From contig NZ_VEIY01000007.1 of assembly GCF_007680845.1 (NCBI RefSeq), positions 1 to 64,000 of the forward strand: a DNA stretch of 64,000 nt. Direction: 5' to 3'. The notes under the pieces are model-generated. The model was not told the DNA's origin, did no database searches, and saw only the letters and a program-made list of their open reading frames with translations. Shown in pieces: positions 8,712-17,968 of this stretch (position 1 is the first letter of the stretch; the number at the start of each line of letters is the position of its first letter). The stretch comes from Curtobacterium pusillum (GTDB taxonomy: Bacteria; Actinomycetota; Actinomycetes; Actinomycetales; Microbacteriaceae). The position numbers were made by a program, and so were the translations under genes.

Positions 8712-9923
8712 ATGCCCAGTAACGACAGCTTCTTCCAGGACCCGAAGAAGGCTGCCGCGGTCCTCAAGCACGGCATCCTCCGTCGGTACCTCGCGAAATT
8801 TGCGGGAGCCACGGCAACTACCGCACCGGGACGCCGTGTTGCCTTCATCGACGGTTTCGCGGGTGAAGGTGAGTACCGACACTTACTTACCGGGGTGACC
8901 GAGGCGGGTTCCCCGAGGATCGCGTTGACCATCGCACAGGACCTTCGAGCGCGCGACATCAACCTCGAGTGCACCTTCATTGAGAAGCGACCTGAGGCCT
9001 TCGAGCAGCTCGAGGCGCTCGTTCAGTCCTCCGGCGACCGATTCGCGTTGGCGCTCCGCGGAGACATCGGCGATCACTACGAGGACGCAGTTGGGCGAGC
9101 CGCGCACGCTCCCACGCTGGTGTTCCTCGATCCGTTCGGGCGGTCTTTGGATCACGACCGAACGGTGGCGGCGCTCGCCGCGCGTGGAGATACGGTCCCG
9201 ACGGAGTTGCTACTGAACTTCTCGCTGCAGGCTGTCCGACGCATGGGGGCTCGCCTTTACGAGAGCGAAGAGGCTCAGGGGCGTGCAGCAACGTTGGCAA
9301 ACCTTGACAGCTGGCTTGGTGGGGAGTGGTGGCAGGAGGAGTTCTTGAATGAGAAACTGCTCGAGTTGCCGCGTGAGCAGCGCGCACACCCTGCTGCGCT
9401 CGCCGTATGGGAGCGATACGCGTCTCGCGTGCGCGATGCTTTGGGTTACCACTCCTACGACGTGGAGATCAGACGCAAGCCGACGGACAAGCCACTGTTC
9501 ATGCTCGCTCTGTTCTTCCCTCGCATCAACGCGCTGTACAGCTACAACGACCACGTGAGCCTGGCTGCGCAGGACTGGCGAAGGTTCTTGGCTGAGATGG
9601 AATTTGCTGAAGCCGAGGCCCTCGACGAGACAGATCCTCTGCTAGGCGAGAGCCGTCTCGCAGAAGCGAAGCGACGTTTCGCTGACGACGAGGAGGCCAC
9701 GAAGCGCCAGGCGATCGATGACGTGAAGGACTCGGTGACCCTTCACCTGAGCAAGTTGGGGTACCTCCACGTGAGCAAGAACCTCGATAAGGTCTTGGGG
9801 GCAGCCGTGGGCATCGCCCGCGAGACACACATACGGGCAGCTTGGAAGGAGCTCGCAGCAGAGGGCGTCACGAACGGCTGTCCGAAGGGCAGCCTCGAGA
9901 AGCAGACGATCTGGCGAGCCTAG
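8712..9923 (+). CDS. tcmP: Three-Cys-motif partner protein TcmP
   Basis: A 403-residue protein matching the TcmP family: an N-terminal region with LKHGILRRYLAKFAG and VAFIDGFAGEGEY, an acidic motif TLVFLDPFGRSLDHD near residue 140, and a helical C-terminal half. The FIDGFAGEG segment looks like the SAM-binding motif I of a Rossmann methyltransferase, so a modification role is possible, but the family is uncharacterised. ATG 8712 is preferred over GTG 8706 because GGAGG at 8702-8706 is ideally spaced for it. It is followed after 21 nt by the three-Cys-motif gene, its usual partner. Confidence 0.88.
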   Translation: MPSNDSFFQDPKKAAAVLKHGILRRYLAKFAGATATTAPGRRVAFIDGFAGEGEYRHLLTGVTEAGSPRIALTIAQDLRARDINLECTFIEKRPEAFEQLEALVQSSGDRFALALRGDIGDHYEDAVGRAAHAPTLVFLDPFGRSLDHDRTVAALAARGDTVPTELLLNFSLQAVRRMGARLYESEEAQGRAATLANLDSWLGGEWWQEEFLNEKLLELPREQRAHPAALAVWERYASRVRDALGYHSYDVEIRRKPTDKPLFMLALFFPRINALYSYNDHVSLAAQDWRRFLAEMEFAEAEALDETDPLLGESRLAEAKRRFADDEEATKRQAIDDVKDSVTLHLSKLGYLHVSKNLDKVLGAAVGIARETHIRAAWKELAAEGVTNGCPKGSLEKQTIWRA

Positions 9924-9944
9924 AGTTCTCACCGAGGTGATGTC

Positions 9945-10712
9945 GTGAAGAAGAGCACGATCGAGTGGACCGAGGCTACCTGGAACCCGGTCACCGGCTG
10001 TGACCGTGTCACCGCCGGCTGCGATAACTGCTACGCACTAGCACTGGCCAAGCGGTTGAAGGCGATGGGAGCCGAGAAGTACCAGAACGACGGCAACCCC
10101 ATCACCTCGGGCCCCGGCTTCGGGGTGACGACTCATCCCGAAGTGCTCGCTCAGCCCGCGAAGTGGAAGCGTCCTACGACGGTGTTCGTCAACTCGATGA
10201 GCGACCTCTTCCACGCGAAAGTACCAAAGCCCTTCATCCAGGAGGTGTTTGACGTGATGTTGGCCACTCCGCAGCACACCTACCAGATCCTGACGAAGCG
10301 CCCGACGAGACTCCGGCGGATGGCGGGCGACCTTCCGTGGCCGGAGAACGTGTGGATCGGCACGTCGGTCGAGGAACCGAAGGTTCTTGACCGCGTAGCA
10401 GACCTCGCTCAAGTTCCTGCTGCCGTCCGGTTCCTCTCCTGCGAGCCGCTGATCGCGGCGCTCCCGGACCTCCCCCTTAACCGCATTGACTGGGTCATCG
10501 CTGGCGGTGAGTCAGGGCCGCGCCACCGCGAGATGCAGGCGGAGTGGGTGCGCGACATCCGAGACCAGTGCCTGACCGCCAACGTCCCGTTCTTCTTCAA
10601 GCAGTGGGGCGGTCGCACGCCCAAACAGAACGGTCGTGAACTCGATGGTCGGTTGTGGGATGGCTACCCTCTTGCCCAGATGCGCGGCGAACGCGGCGAG
10701 GCGCTGGCTTAG
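9945..10712 (+). CDS. Three-Cys-motif protein, phage Gp37/Gp68 family (DUF5131)
   Basis: A 255-residue protein of the Gp37/Gp68 family. The diagnostic Cys cluster is C19-x6-C26-x2-C29 in the segment NPVTGCDRVTAGCDNCY, preceded by IEWTEATWN. Later conserved motifs are VNSMSDLFHAKVP, TKRP, VWIGTSVE, RFLSCEPLI, WVIAGGESG and FFKQWGG. The Cys arrangement suggests a metal or Fe-S centre. The GTG start follows a GAGG Shine-Dalgarno. Found in phages and accessory islands, often next to tcmP as here. Its biochemical role is not established. Confidence 0.9.
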   Translation: MKKSTIEWTEATWNPVTGCDRVTAGCDNCYALALAKRLKAMGAEKYQNDGNPITSGPGFGVTTHPEVLAQPAKWKRPTTVFVNSMSDLFHAKVPKPFIQEVFDVMLATPQHTYQILTKRPTRLRRMAGDLPWPENVWIGTSVEEPKVLDRVADLAQVPAAVRFLSCEPLIAALPDLPLNRIDWVIAGGESGPRHREMQAEWVRDIRDQCLTANVPFFFKQWGGRTPKQNGRELDGRLWDGYPLAQMRGERGEALA

Positions 10713-10754
10713 CTACCGCTGAGCTCCTGCTGCATCGAGCCGGGGCTGTACCCC

Positions 10755-10857
10755 GTGGAACAGAATCCCGAAACCCGTGGAACGCCCGTCAGCACTGGGA
10801 TCCGCGATCCGCGCCACCGCTGGCATCCGCGAATAAGCCGAACACCTCTTATCGGCA
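10755..10857 (+). repeat. Left 103-bp direct repeat flanking the restriction cassette
   Basis: Aligns without gaps to 26960-27062, same orientation; by eye 89 of 103 positions agree, with the last 38 bp (10820-10857) identical. Inside are two copies of CCCGTGGAAC (10752-10761 and 10774-10783) 22 bp apart, then an imperfect inverted repeat ATAAG (10833-10837) / CTTAT (10848-10852) around a 10-bp spacer. The layout resembles a site-specific recombination site with arm and core elements. No gene is visible in the surrounding 10713-10943. Confidence 0.8.
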
Positions 10858-10943
10858 AAGTGCCCTCATGGCGAGAAATTGCTGATTGCGACTTGCTTGC
10901 CGGGCGCTCGATCGTGCCGCGACCGCGCGTCAGCGCGCCCCTC

Positions 10944-13900
10944 TCAGGCCACGGTTCCGGGTCGGGCATGTTCGTGCACGTCGCGAAGGATCTGCACGAT
11001 AGCTGCCACGTCGTCGTCGTCGAAAAGGTAGTCGACGCCGCTTGGGGCCCGGTCTGTGAACGGCGATTCGTACAGGCGTCCCGCGTCCATCAGACCGTTG
11101 GCGGTGAGTTCGTCGACGATGAGATGAATGAATCGGATCTGGTCGACGGAGAAGCGTGAGCCGTCGAGGAAGCGTGCGAACGACTCGAGAGCCGCATCTC
11201 GGTCGAGGCCGACGAGCGACCGAATGAACGATCCAAGCCCATGCGCCTGCTCGGCCGCCAACTCAATGTCGGCCTGTGACCCTGCCCCGCTCGCCAGCAG
11301 CATCTGCTCGAGGGCTTCCAGGTCGTCTGCGGTGAGCTGACGGTTGCGGCGCAGCCGCTGCAGCGCGAGGTGGTCCTCATGCTGCCGCAGGTACGCGGTC
11401 GCCTTCGCGCGGAACCGCTCAAGGTCCGTCCCCGGCGTTGTGTGCTGCAGCACGATTTCGGTGGCGTCGCCGAGTTCGTCGATGAAGTCGGTGTACACGC
11501 GAGGGCGGGTGACGTTCGGTACGAACCGTGCCAGCGCGCGAATGCGAAGGCGCGCGACTTCAAGCATGCCGAGGGTCACGTCGATCCACCAGTCGTCGCC
11601 GGCGACCTCCTCCAGGAGCACGACCTGTTCCGCGACGGACGGGATCGCGGTCTTCGCCAGCAGTGCTGTCGCGATGGCTTGCACCGTTTGGCGGACCCGC
11701 TCGGAAGCGGTGGCGTCGCCGTCGAGCTGCGCGAGCTGCCGGCGCAGGATCAGCAGGTCGAACCGCTTCGCGTCAATGTCGTCGTCCACCACGCTCGACG
11801 GAAGCCCGGCGAGGTGCTCGAGCGCTTCCGATGCGCCCTCGGGAGTGAGTGCGTCCCACGCCGCCAGGTCGGCGTACTGCTCGACCCAGCGCCGCTCGGG
11901 ACGGACAAGGAAGTTGTCGAGGTTCATGCCAGCGACGACCTCGTGCAGGGTGCTTGCTGCGGAGGCACGGAGGTCGGCGTCGCCATGCGTTCGGTCGAGG
12001 GCGGTGATCAGTCCGAGCCGGGCTTCGAACAGCCGTTGGGTGAGGGACTTCTGCGTCGACCCTTCGGCGCCGGGGAGATCCTGGCTGAAGAACTCGAGGT
12101 TGCCGCAGAAGTCGAAGACCAGGAAGTCCTTCTTGGGGCGGCCTTCGCCGAACAGGTCGGGGCTGAGGCGGGTGCCGCGGCCGATCATCTGCCAGAACTT
12201 CGACTTCGATCGCACAGTTTTGAAGAACACGAGGTTTACGACTTCGGGCACGTCGATGCCGGTGTCGAGCATGTCGACGGAGATCGCGATGTGCGGTGCG
12301 TGGTCGGCGATGGAGAACTCGTCGATGAGGTTCTGTGCGTACGGGGTGCCGTGGGTGATGACGCGCGCGAAGTGTCCCGCATATTCGGGGTACTGCTCGT
12401 CGAAGCGCTGCTGAATGAACTCGGCGTGGTCCTTGTTCTTCGCGAACACGATCGTCTTGCCGGGGCGGTCGCCGCCGGCGACTTTGTACCCGTCCGTCAT
12501 CAGCGTCGCCAGCACCTTGTCGACGGTGTCCTCGTTGAACAGGAACCGGTTCACTTCTTCGGCGTCGACGGCGGTCGGCGTGCCGCCTTCGCCCCAGTCG
12601 AGGGCGTCCCAGTCGTCCTTCTCGGCCTCGCTGAGGTCGTCGTAGCGGATGCCCTGACGCAGGAAACGGGTGCCGACCGACACGCCGTACGGCGGGACGA
12701 GGAATCCCTCAGCCACGGCTTCGTCCAAGCCGTACGCGTCGGTGGGCACGCCGTCTTCGAGGTGGAATCGTCGGTACGTGTTGTGGTCGACCTCGTCCTT
12801 CGGCGTGGCAGTCAGCCCGACCAGCATCGCGTCGAACCAGTCGAAGAGCGCCCCGTACTTCTGGTAGATCGACCGGTGCGCTTCATCGACCACGATGAGG
12901 TCGAAGAATCCCGGCCCGAAGTGACGCGCCGGCCCGTCGCCGCCGTCATCGGTCTGGTTGATGAGGTTCATCATCGTCGGGTAGGTCGAGACGTAGACGC
13001 GTCCTTCGGCGGAGCGTTCGGTGACCAGGTTCACCGTCGCGACGCTCGGCAGGTACTCCTTGAACGCGTTCGCCGCTTGCTTGACAAGCGCAGTGCGGTC
13101 CGCGAGGAACAAGATGCGCTTCGCCCAGTTCGCCTTCATCAGCTGATCGGCCAACGCGATGACTGTCCGGGTCTTCCCCGAACCGGTCGCCATGACCAGG
13201 AGCGCTTGCCGCTGCCGCCGATCGAACGTGTCCCCGACAGCCTTGATCGCCCGCACCTGGTAATGCCGCCCAGCGATGTCCGTGCTCACAGGAGCGGCAG
13301 ACAGCGGCAGACGGGAGAAGCGACGCTGGATCATGAGTTCCAGCTCACTGCGGGTGAAGAAACCTGCGACCTGCCGCGGCGGGTAGCCGGCTGCGTCGTC
13401 CCAAAGCCAGTGCTCGTATCCGTTGGTGTAGAACACGACCGGCCGACGCCCGTACATCGCCTCGAGGGAGTCGGCGTAGAGCTTCGCCTGCTGCTGCCCG
13501 ACAAGGGCGCTCTTCGTCGTGCGCTTCGCCTCGACGACCGCGAGCGGCAGCCCGTCCGCTCCCCACAGCACATAGTCGACAAACCCAACACCAGGGGCGT
13601 TCGGCATGCTCGAGACCTCGAACTCGCGATCACGCGCATCGGCGAGCGGCCAGCCAGCCTCAGCCAGCAGCACGTCGATGAATAGATCGCGCGTCTCGGC
13701 TTCGGAGTAGTCGTGGTCATCCGACGCGTGATTCGCCGCCTGCACCTCAGCGACCTGCGCGCGCAACTGCTCGATCTCCGCGGCCTGCGCTGCTGCGACC
13801 TCGTCACGCTCGGCGAGAGCCTTGGCATGAGCTTCATCCTGCGCGGCGAACTTCCCAGCGAGCCGCTGCACGTCCCCACGCGTGAGAGGCGCCGCACTGC

Positions 13901-14324
13901 TTGCGAGCTTTGGATCGAACGTCGCGCCGGTCGGCACGCCCCCCGGGTGCGCCGAATGCCGGAACACCGCCCACACCAGCACGTGGTGCAGCTCGCGCAG
14001 TGCGGCCAGCGCGATGTCGGGCCGCACTGGCTGTTGCGCGTGCACCGCCTGATTGCCAAGCTTCCGGATCAGGTTCAGCTTCTGCCGGATCCCCACCCCC
14101 GCGACCCGCGCGAAGCCAGCATCGTTGATACGTGCGGCGAGGTCATCCTGATACGGGACTGGTAGGGCGAGGATCTCGTACAGGTGGCCGACGAGCAGCT
14201 CAACCGTCCGGCGGCTGTAGAAGCAGGCCGACCGCGGGTCGCTCGAGAGATAGGACTCCGCGCGGGAGACGTCAGCGAACACATCCGGCCAAACGACCCG
14301 CACAAAGTCAAAGTTCGCCGTCAT
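10944..14324 (-). CDS. hsdR: Type I restriction enzyme R subunit, DUF4145 form
   Basis: A 1126-residue motor-nuclease subunit. Residues 1-115 form a DUF4145-like helical domain, followed by a coiled coil (about 155-200). The nuclease core shows D250 (GFVDYVLWG) and E265-x-K267 (AVVEAKR). The SF2 translocase has Walker A ATGSGKT (379-385), DEAH (480-483), TATP (505-508) and a late DTGIDVPEVV / QMIGRGTR block. With HsdM and HsdS it cuts DNA lacking the cognate N6-methyladenine. Its ATG overlaps the hsdS stop by 4 bp. All motifs are intact. Confidence 0.96.
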   Translation of the reverse strand: MTANFDFVRVVWPDVFADVSRAESYLSSDPRSACFYSRRTVELLVGHLYEILALPVPYQDDLAARINDAGFARVAGVGIRQKLNLIRKLGNQAVHAQQPVRPDIALAALRELHHVLVWAVFRHSAHPGGVPTGATFDPKLASSAAPLTRGDVQRLAGKFAAQDEAHAKALAERDEVAAAQAAEIEQLRAQVAEVQAANHASDDHDYSEAETRDLFIDVLLAEAGWPLADARDREFEVSSMPNAPGVGFVDYVLWGADGLPLAVVEAKRTTKSALVGQQQAKLYADSLEAMYGRRPVVFYTNGYEHWLWDDAAGYPPRQVAGFFTRSELELMIQRRFSRLPLSAAPVSTDIAGRHYQVRAIKAVGDTFDRRQRQALLVMATGSGKTRTVIALADQLMKANWAKRILFLADRTALVKQAANAFKEYLPSVATVNLVTERSAEGRVYVSTYPTMMNLINQTDDGGDGPARHFGPGFFDLIVVDEAHRSIYQKYGALFDWFDAMLVGLTATPKDEVDHNTYRRFHLEDGVPTDAYGLDEAVAEGFLVPPYGVSVGTRFLRQGIRYDDLSEAEKDDWDALDWGEGGTPTAVDAEEVNRFLFNEDTVDKVLATLMTDGYKVAGGDRPGKTIVFAKNKDHAEFIQQRFDEQYPEYAGHFARVITHGTPYAQNLIDEFSIADHAPHIAISVDMLDTGIDVPEVVNLVFFKTVRSKSKFWQMIGRGTRLSPDLFGEGRPKKDFLVFDFCGNLEFFSQDLPGAEGSTQKSLTQRLFEARLGLITALDRTHGDADLRASAASTLHEVVAGMNLDNFLVRPERRWVEQYADLAAWDALTPEGASEALEHLAGLPSSVVDDDIDAKRFDLLILRRQLAQLDGDATASERVRQTVQAIATALLAKTAIPSVAEQVVLLEEVAGDDWWIDVTLGMLEVARLRIRALARFVPNVTRPRVYTDFIDELGDATEIVLQHTTPGTDLERFRAKATAYLRQHEDHLALQRLRRNRQLTADDLEALEQMLLASGAGSQADIELAAEQAHGLGSFIRSLVGLDRDAALESFARFLDGSRFSVDQIRFIHLIVDELTANGLMDAGRLYESPFTDRAPSGVDYLFDDDDVAAIVQILRDVHEHARPGTVA

Positions 14325-15487
14325 AGCTCGCCCCTGAACGCATGCGATTGCAGCGACTCCAGCAGTTCATCGGCAACTGCCAGATCGCGTTCGACGAGGG
14401 TTCGATGTTTTCCAATCAACTTTATTTGCGCAGCGAACGCATCGATTCGGTCCTGCGGGGGTAGTGCTATCGGAACCGATTTGAGTTCGGTCGGATTGAT
14501 GTTTGCCTGGTTCACTGCAGTCTTAGCGAGGCCACGGCGCACAGCTCGCCCGTGGCGACTTCTCAGGTATGCTGACACGAAATATGCGGCCAGAGGATTC
14601 GCGAATCGAATGCGCACGAGGTACCCTGCAAAGGCGAGGGGTAGGGCGGTCTCAACGACGCAGCTTTTGCCGACCTTCTCAAGGCTATTAGTGCGGTTGA
14701 AGAGTAGGTCACCACGCCGCACGGTATATTTCGGGAGGTCGGTCGTCGGCAGATCGAGGTATTTCAAATCGTGCAGATCCAACCGACCGTCGTCCGTAAC
14801 ATTTCCCATGCGGAGCACGGGCCACTCGCCGATATTGCTCGCCTTCGTTGACGAGCCGTACTGCGTCGACTCCACCAGATCCCCGATAGAGCCAAGCGTC
14901 CATCGGTCGGACCATGAGGAGGGATCCCCAAACAGCTGCACGAAAACCGACTGCTGCAGGCCTTGAAGGTGCTCGAGTACTTGGCGACGCTTGACGCGGA
15001 GTAGGTCGGCTTGGTCGAGGATGGAGGCGATCCGACGTTGCTCCGCAAGCGGCGGCAGCGGAATCATCGACTCTTTGACGATCTTGTCGGAAACAGCTGG
15101 ATAGCTCGCGCCTGTTGCCCTGCGCACCATGTCCATAACGAAGGGACGAGTTTGCACCCAATGGAAGAGGTAGCGGGCGTCGAGTCGCTCCGTCGGACGC
15201 AACACCGTGAAGCCGGTCGACCCGGTTGCTCCATCCAAACGCGCTGGGACTTGTGCAACGGCGTTCAAGTTTGGTCTGACGGTTGAGACGAGGACGTCAC
15301 CGGTCTGTAGCAATTGGCGCGCCCTGCTAGGCGCATCGGCGCCGCGGATGCGTGCAACTTTAACAATCGATTTTGTCTCGCTCGAAACTGATCCTAAATC
15401 AATGTAGGAAAATTCGTCCTGACCAAGCCTTGACGGGTTCCACGACACCACCTTGGTGGTCAACGCATCGAGCGACGCCGTCTTCAC
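14321..15487 (-). CDS. hsdS: Type I restriction-modification specificity subunit
   Basis: A 388-residue DNA-recognition subunit with two target-recognition domains. The first covers about residues 1-145, the first central helix begins at LPPLAEQRRIASILDQADLL (about 150-195), the second recognition domain covers about 200-335, and the final helix starts at ALPPQDRIDAFAAQI. The two halves determine the two parts of a split target sequence that cannot be read from the protein. Base composition is slightly lower in GC than the neighbouring hsdM and hsdR, as is common for exchangeable specificity genes. It overlaps hsdM and hsdR by 4 bp each. Confidence 0.94.
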   Translation of the reverse strand: MKTASLDALTTKVVSWNPSRLGQDEFSYIDLGSVSSETKSIVKVARIRGADAPSRARQLLQTGDVLVSTVRPNLNAVAQVPARLDGATGSTGFTVLRPTERLDARYLFHWVQTRPFVMDMVRRATGASYPAVSDKIVKESMIPLPPLAEQRRIASILDQADLLRVKRRQVLEHLQGLQQSVFVQLFGDPSSWSDRWTLGSIGDLVESTQYGSSTKASNIGEWPVLRMGNVTDDGRLDLHDLKYLDLPTTDLPKYTVRRGDLLFNRTNSLEKVGKSCVVETALPLAFAGYLVRIRFANPLAAYFVSAYLRSRHGRAVRRGLAKTAVNQANINPTELKSVPIALPPQDRIDAFAAQIKLIGKHRTLVERDLAVADELLESLQSHAFRGEL

Positions 15488-16944
15488 CTGAGCATCGCCT
15501 TCAACTCGGCGAGCCCGTCCGTGATTTCCGCTTCCAGGGTCTCGACGTCGCCGATGATGTCGAGTGGCGGCCGATGTTCAACTTCGTCGTGAACGATCTC
15601 CTTGTAGCGGTTCAGGGAGAGGTCATAGCCCTTTGCGGAAATCTCTGCCTTGGGCACGGTGAATGATTGGTCGGTGCGGGCCCTGTCGCGTTCATCGGTC
15701 CTGCGGTCTGCCCAACGGGTGAGCACATCTGGCAGGTCGTTCGCCTCGATCGGGTTGCGCTTGTCATCAAGCGAGAGACCGTCGGCGTGCACGTCGTAGA
15801 ACCAGACGTCATCGGTGCCGCCGGAGTTCGTTTTCGTGAAGAACAGAATCGCGGTCGACACACCTGCGTAGGGGCGGAAGACGCCGGAGGGTAGCTTGAC
15901 GATCGCGTCAAGCTTCTGGTCCTCGACGAGCATCCGGCGCAACGTCTTGTGCGCGGTCGATGACCCGAACAGCACACCGTCAGGCACGATCACGGCCGCT
16001 CGGCCGCCGGGCTTCAAGAGCTTCAGGAACAGGGCGACGAAGAGCAGCTCGGTCTTCTTCGTCTTGAGAATGCGCTGCAGGTCCTTCGACGTCGACTCGT
16101 AGTCGAGCGAGCCAGCGAAGGGCGGGTTGGCGAGGATCAGCGTGTACCGCTCCGCGTCGTCGCTGGCGCCCTCGGAGAGGGAGTCGCGGTAGCGGATGTC
16201 GGGCGCTTCGATGCCGTGCAGGAGCATGTTCATGCTGCCGATGCGCAGCATGGTCGAGTCGAAGTCGAACCCGTGGAACATGCTTGTGTGGAAGTGCGAG
16301 CGCTGCGCGGCGTTGGTCAGCACACTTGAGTGCTCTCGCCGCACGTACTCGGATGCGGCGACCAAGAACCCGGCGGTGCCGGCCGCAGGATCGCAGATCT
16401 CGTCTGTTGGCTGCGGGGCCATCATGGCGACCATGAGGTCGATGATGTGGCGGGGGGTACGGAACTGCCCGTTCACGCCGGCGGATGCGATCTTCGACAG
16501 CAAGTACTCGTAAAGGTCGCCGTTGGTGTCGCGTTCAGCCATGGGGATCTCGTCGAGCATGTCGACGACCCGTGACAGCAACGCGGGTGTCGGGATGGTG
16601 AAGCGGGCGTCGCGCATTTGCTCGCCGTACGTGGAACCATCACCGCCAAGAGCACGGAGGAACGGGAAGACTCCTTCCCCGACGGTCCGCCACATCGTCT
16701 CAGGCTGGTCGTTCTTGAACCGGCTCCACCGCAGCTGCTCCTGGCCGGGCCCGTAGATCTCCCGATCGATGCTGCCGCCGGTGACGCGCGCCTTCCTTTC
16801 CGCGAGCATCTGGAGGTCGTCGAGCCGGCGGACGAACAGCAGGTACGTGATCTGCTCGATCACTTCAAGCGGGTTCGAGATGCCACCGGACCAGAACGCG
16901 TCCCAAACTCGATCGATCTTGCTCTTGAGTTCCCCGGTTATCAC
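15484..16944 (-). CDS. hsdM: Type I restriction-modification DNA adenine methyltransferase
   Basis: A 486-residue N6-adenine methyltransferase. It begins with the helical HsdM N-terminal domain (residues about 5-130, VWDAFWSGGISNPLEVIEQI), then shows SAM-binding motif I (CDPAAGTAGFLVAASEY) and catalytic NPPF (LILANPPFAGS). GTG 16944 is chosen because TATCGT (minus strand, 16951-16956) lies 6 nt upstream and homology begins at once; the open frame extends further upstream but without family-like sequence. First gene of the hsdM-hsdS-hsdR operon. Confidence 0.95.
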   Translation of the reverse strand: MITGELKSKIDRVWDAFWSGGISNPLEVIEQITYLLFVRRLDDLQMLAERKARVTGGSIDREIYGPGQEQLRWSRFKNDQPETMWRTVGEGVFPFLRALGGDGSTYGEQMRDARFTIPTPALLSRVVDMLDEIPMAERDTNGDLYEYLLSKIASAGVNGQFRTPRHIIDLMVAMMAPQPTDEICDPAAGTAGFLVAASEYVRREHSSVLTNAAQRSHFHTSMFHGFDFDSTMLRIGSMNMLLHGIEAPDIRYRDSLSEGASDDAERYTLILANPPFAGSLDYESTSKDLQRILKTKKTELLFVALFLKLLKPGGRAAVIVPDGVLFGSSTAHKTLRRMLVEDQKLDAIVKLPSGVFRPYAGVSTAILFFTKTNSGGTDDVWFYDVHADGLSLDDKRNPIEANDLPDVLTRWADRRTDERDRARTDQSFTVPKAEISAKGYDLSLNRYKEIVHDEVEHRPPLDIIGDVETLEAEITDGLAELKAMLR

Positions 16945-17073
16945 GGTCTCACGATAGCGGCTGCTCGCGCGGGGGCGGCTGCGCACGCTCGTGCCAACTT
17001 GCTGCTGTCGGGAGTGAACGGTCGGGTTGATGACCCGTCGCGAAGCGAGTAAGGCTCGCTCTAGTCTGTGCAG
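16945..17073. promoter_or_regulatory. Divergent promoter region between hsdM and the glycine-rich membrane gene
   Basis: Two outward-facing leaderless -10 hexamers are visible: TATCGT on the minus strand (16951-16956, 6 nt before the hsdM GTG) and TAGTCT on the plus strand (17062-17067, 6 nt before GTG 17074). Also present is a GAAGCGAGTAAGGCTCGCTC imperfect hairpin near 17041. No regulator binding site is obvious. Confidence 0.45.
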
Positions 17074-17811
17074 GTGACCAGCATGCGCCTCGGCGAAGAC
17101 GACTCGACGCCAGAGCACCGACGCAACCTCCTCACCGCCGCGCTGGACAAAGCGCTCAGCGTCCAGGGCACCGTGGTTGCAGGGAACATCGCCCGTGCGC
17201 GGCAACGCAACCCGGAAGCGACTCCGCGGCAAGTCGTGCACACGCTCGAGAACATGTACCGCACCGCCTTAGCCGGCACCGGCGCCGCCGTCGGCGCCGT
17301 CGCAGCCGCCCCCGGAGTCGGTACTGCCGCGGGACTGGCTCTCGCAGGAGGGGAGGTCTTATCTTCACTTGAACTGAGCGCGCTGTTTGCGCTCTCCGTC
17401 GCGGAAGTGCACGGCGTCCGTGTCGACGAGCTCGAGCGCCGTCGCACGCTAGTCCTAGGCGTTGTCCTCGGAGGCGGCGCTTCGCAGACGATCGAGAAGG
17501 TCGCGGGGCGGACCGGACCCCACTGGGCGAAAGCCATCGTCAACGCAATACCCGTGTCGCAACTCAAGCAGATCAACAAGGTCCTCGGCCAGAACTTTGT
17601 GACGAAATGGGGAACGAAGCAGGGCATCATCGTGCTCGGCAACGTTGTCCCGTTCGGTATTGGCGCCGTCATCGGGGGCGGCGCGAACCTGGGCATGGCC
17701 GAGTTGACGGTCCGTGCAGCTCGACGCGCTTTCGGGCCGGCACCCACCGCCTGGCCGGGCTCGAACGACACATCGTCCGATTCCGGGGTCGGTCCCATGG
17801 GTGAAGAATGA
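17074..17811 (+). CDS. Glycine-rich putative membrane protein
   Basis: A 245-residue protein without a known function. It has an Ala/Gly-zipper-rich hydrophobic segment at about residues 65-95 (GTGAAVGAVAAAPGVGTAAG), a central motif VAEVHGVRVDELERRRTLVL, and a second glycine-rich hydrophobic segment near 190-215 (LGNVVPFGIGAVIGGGANLG). Similar proteins are common hypotheticals in Actinobacteria and resemble EcsC-like families. The GTG start is picked from the leaderless -10 TAGTCT. It sits inside the repeat-bounded cassette, divergent from hsdM. Confidence 0.75.
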   Translation: MTSMRLGEDDSTPEHRRNLLTAALDKALSVQGTVVAGNIARARQRNPEATPRQVVHTLENMYRTALAGTGAAVGAVAAAPGVGTAAGLALAGGEVLSSLELSALFALSVAEVHGVRVDELERRRTLVLGVVLGGGASQTIEKVAGRTGPHWAKAIVNAIPVSQLKQINKVLGQNFVTKWGTKQGIIVLGNVVPFGIGAVIGGGANLGMAELTVRAARRAFGPAPTAWPGSNDTSSDSGVGPMGEE

Positions 17812-17927
17812 CCTGGGCATCGAATCTCCGCCGGAACCCGCGAATTGAACGCCTGAAGAAGAGTCACGCGCGTCGGAAGCGGCACCGTCAAGCAACCCCG
17901 ACAACGACCTTCAACCTGGAGCCTTAA
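17808..17927 (+). CDS. Possible 39-residue basic peptide
   Basis: An ATG overlaps the stop of the preceding gene (ATGA at 17808-17811) and opens a 39-codon frame ending at TAA 17927. The peptide is strikingly basic in its first 28 residues (RRNPRIERLKKSHARRKRHR). The overlap is the arrangement used by the real operons here, but there is no homology evidence and it may be chance. Confidence 0.22.
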   Translation: MTWASNLRRNPRIERLKKSHARRKRHRQATPTTTFNLEP

Positions 17928-17968
17928 AGCAGATCGCGGAATGATTCAAACTCACCCAGGCGTGGTGG

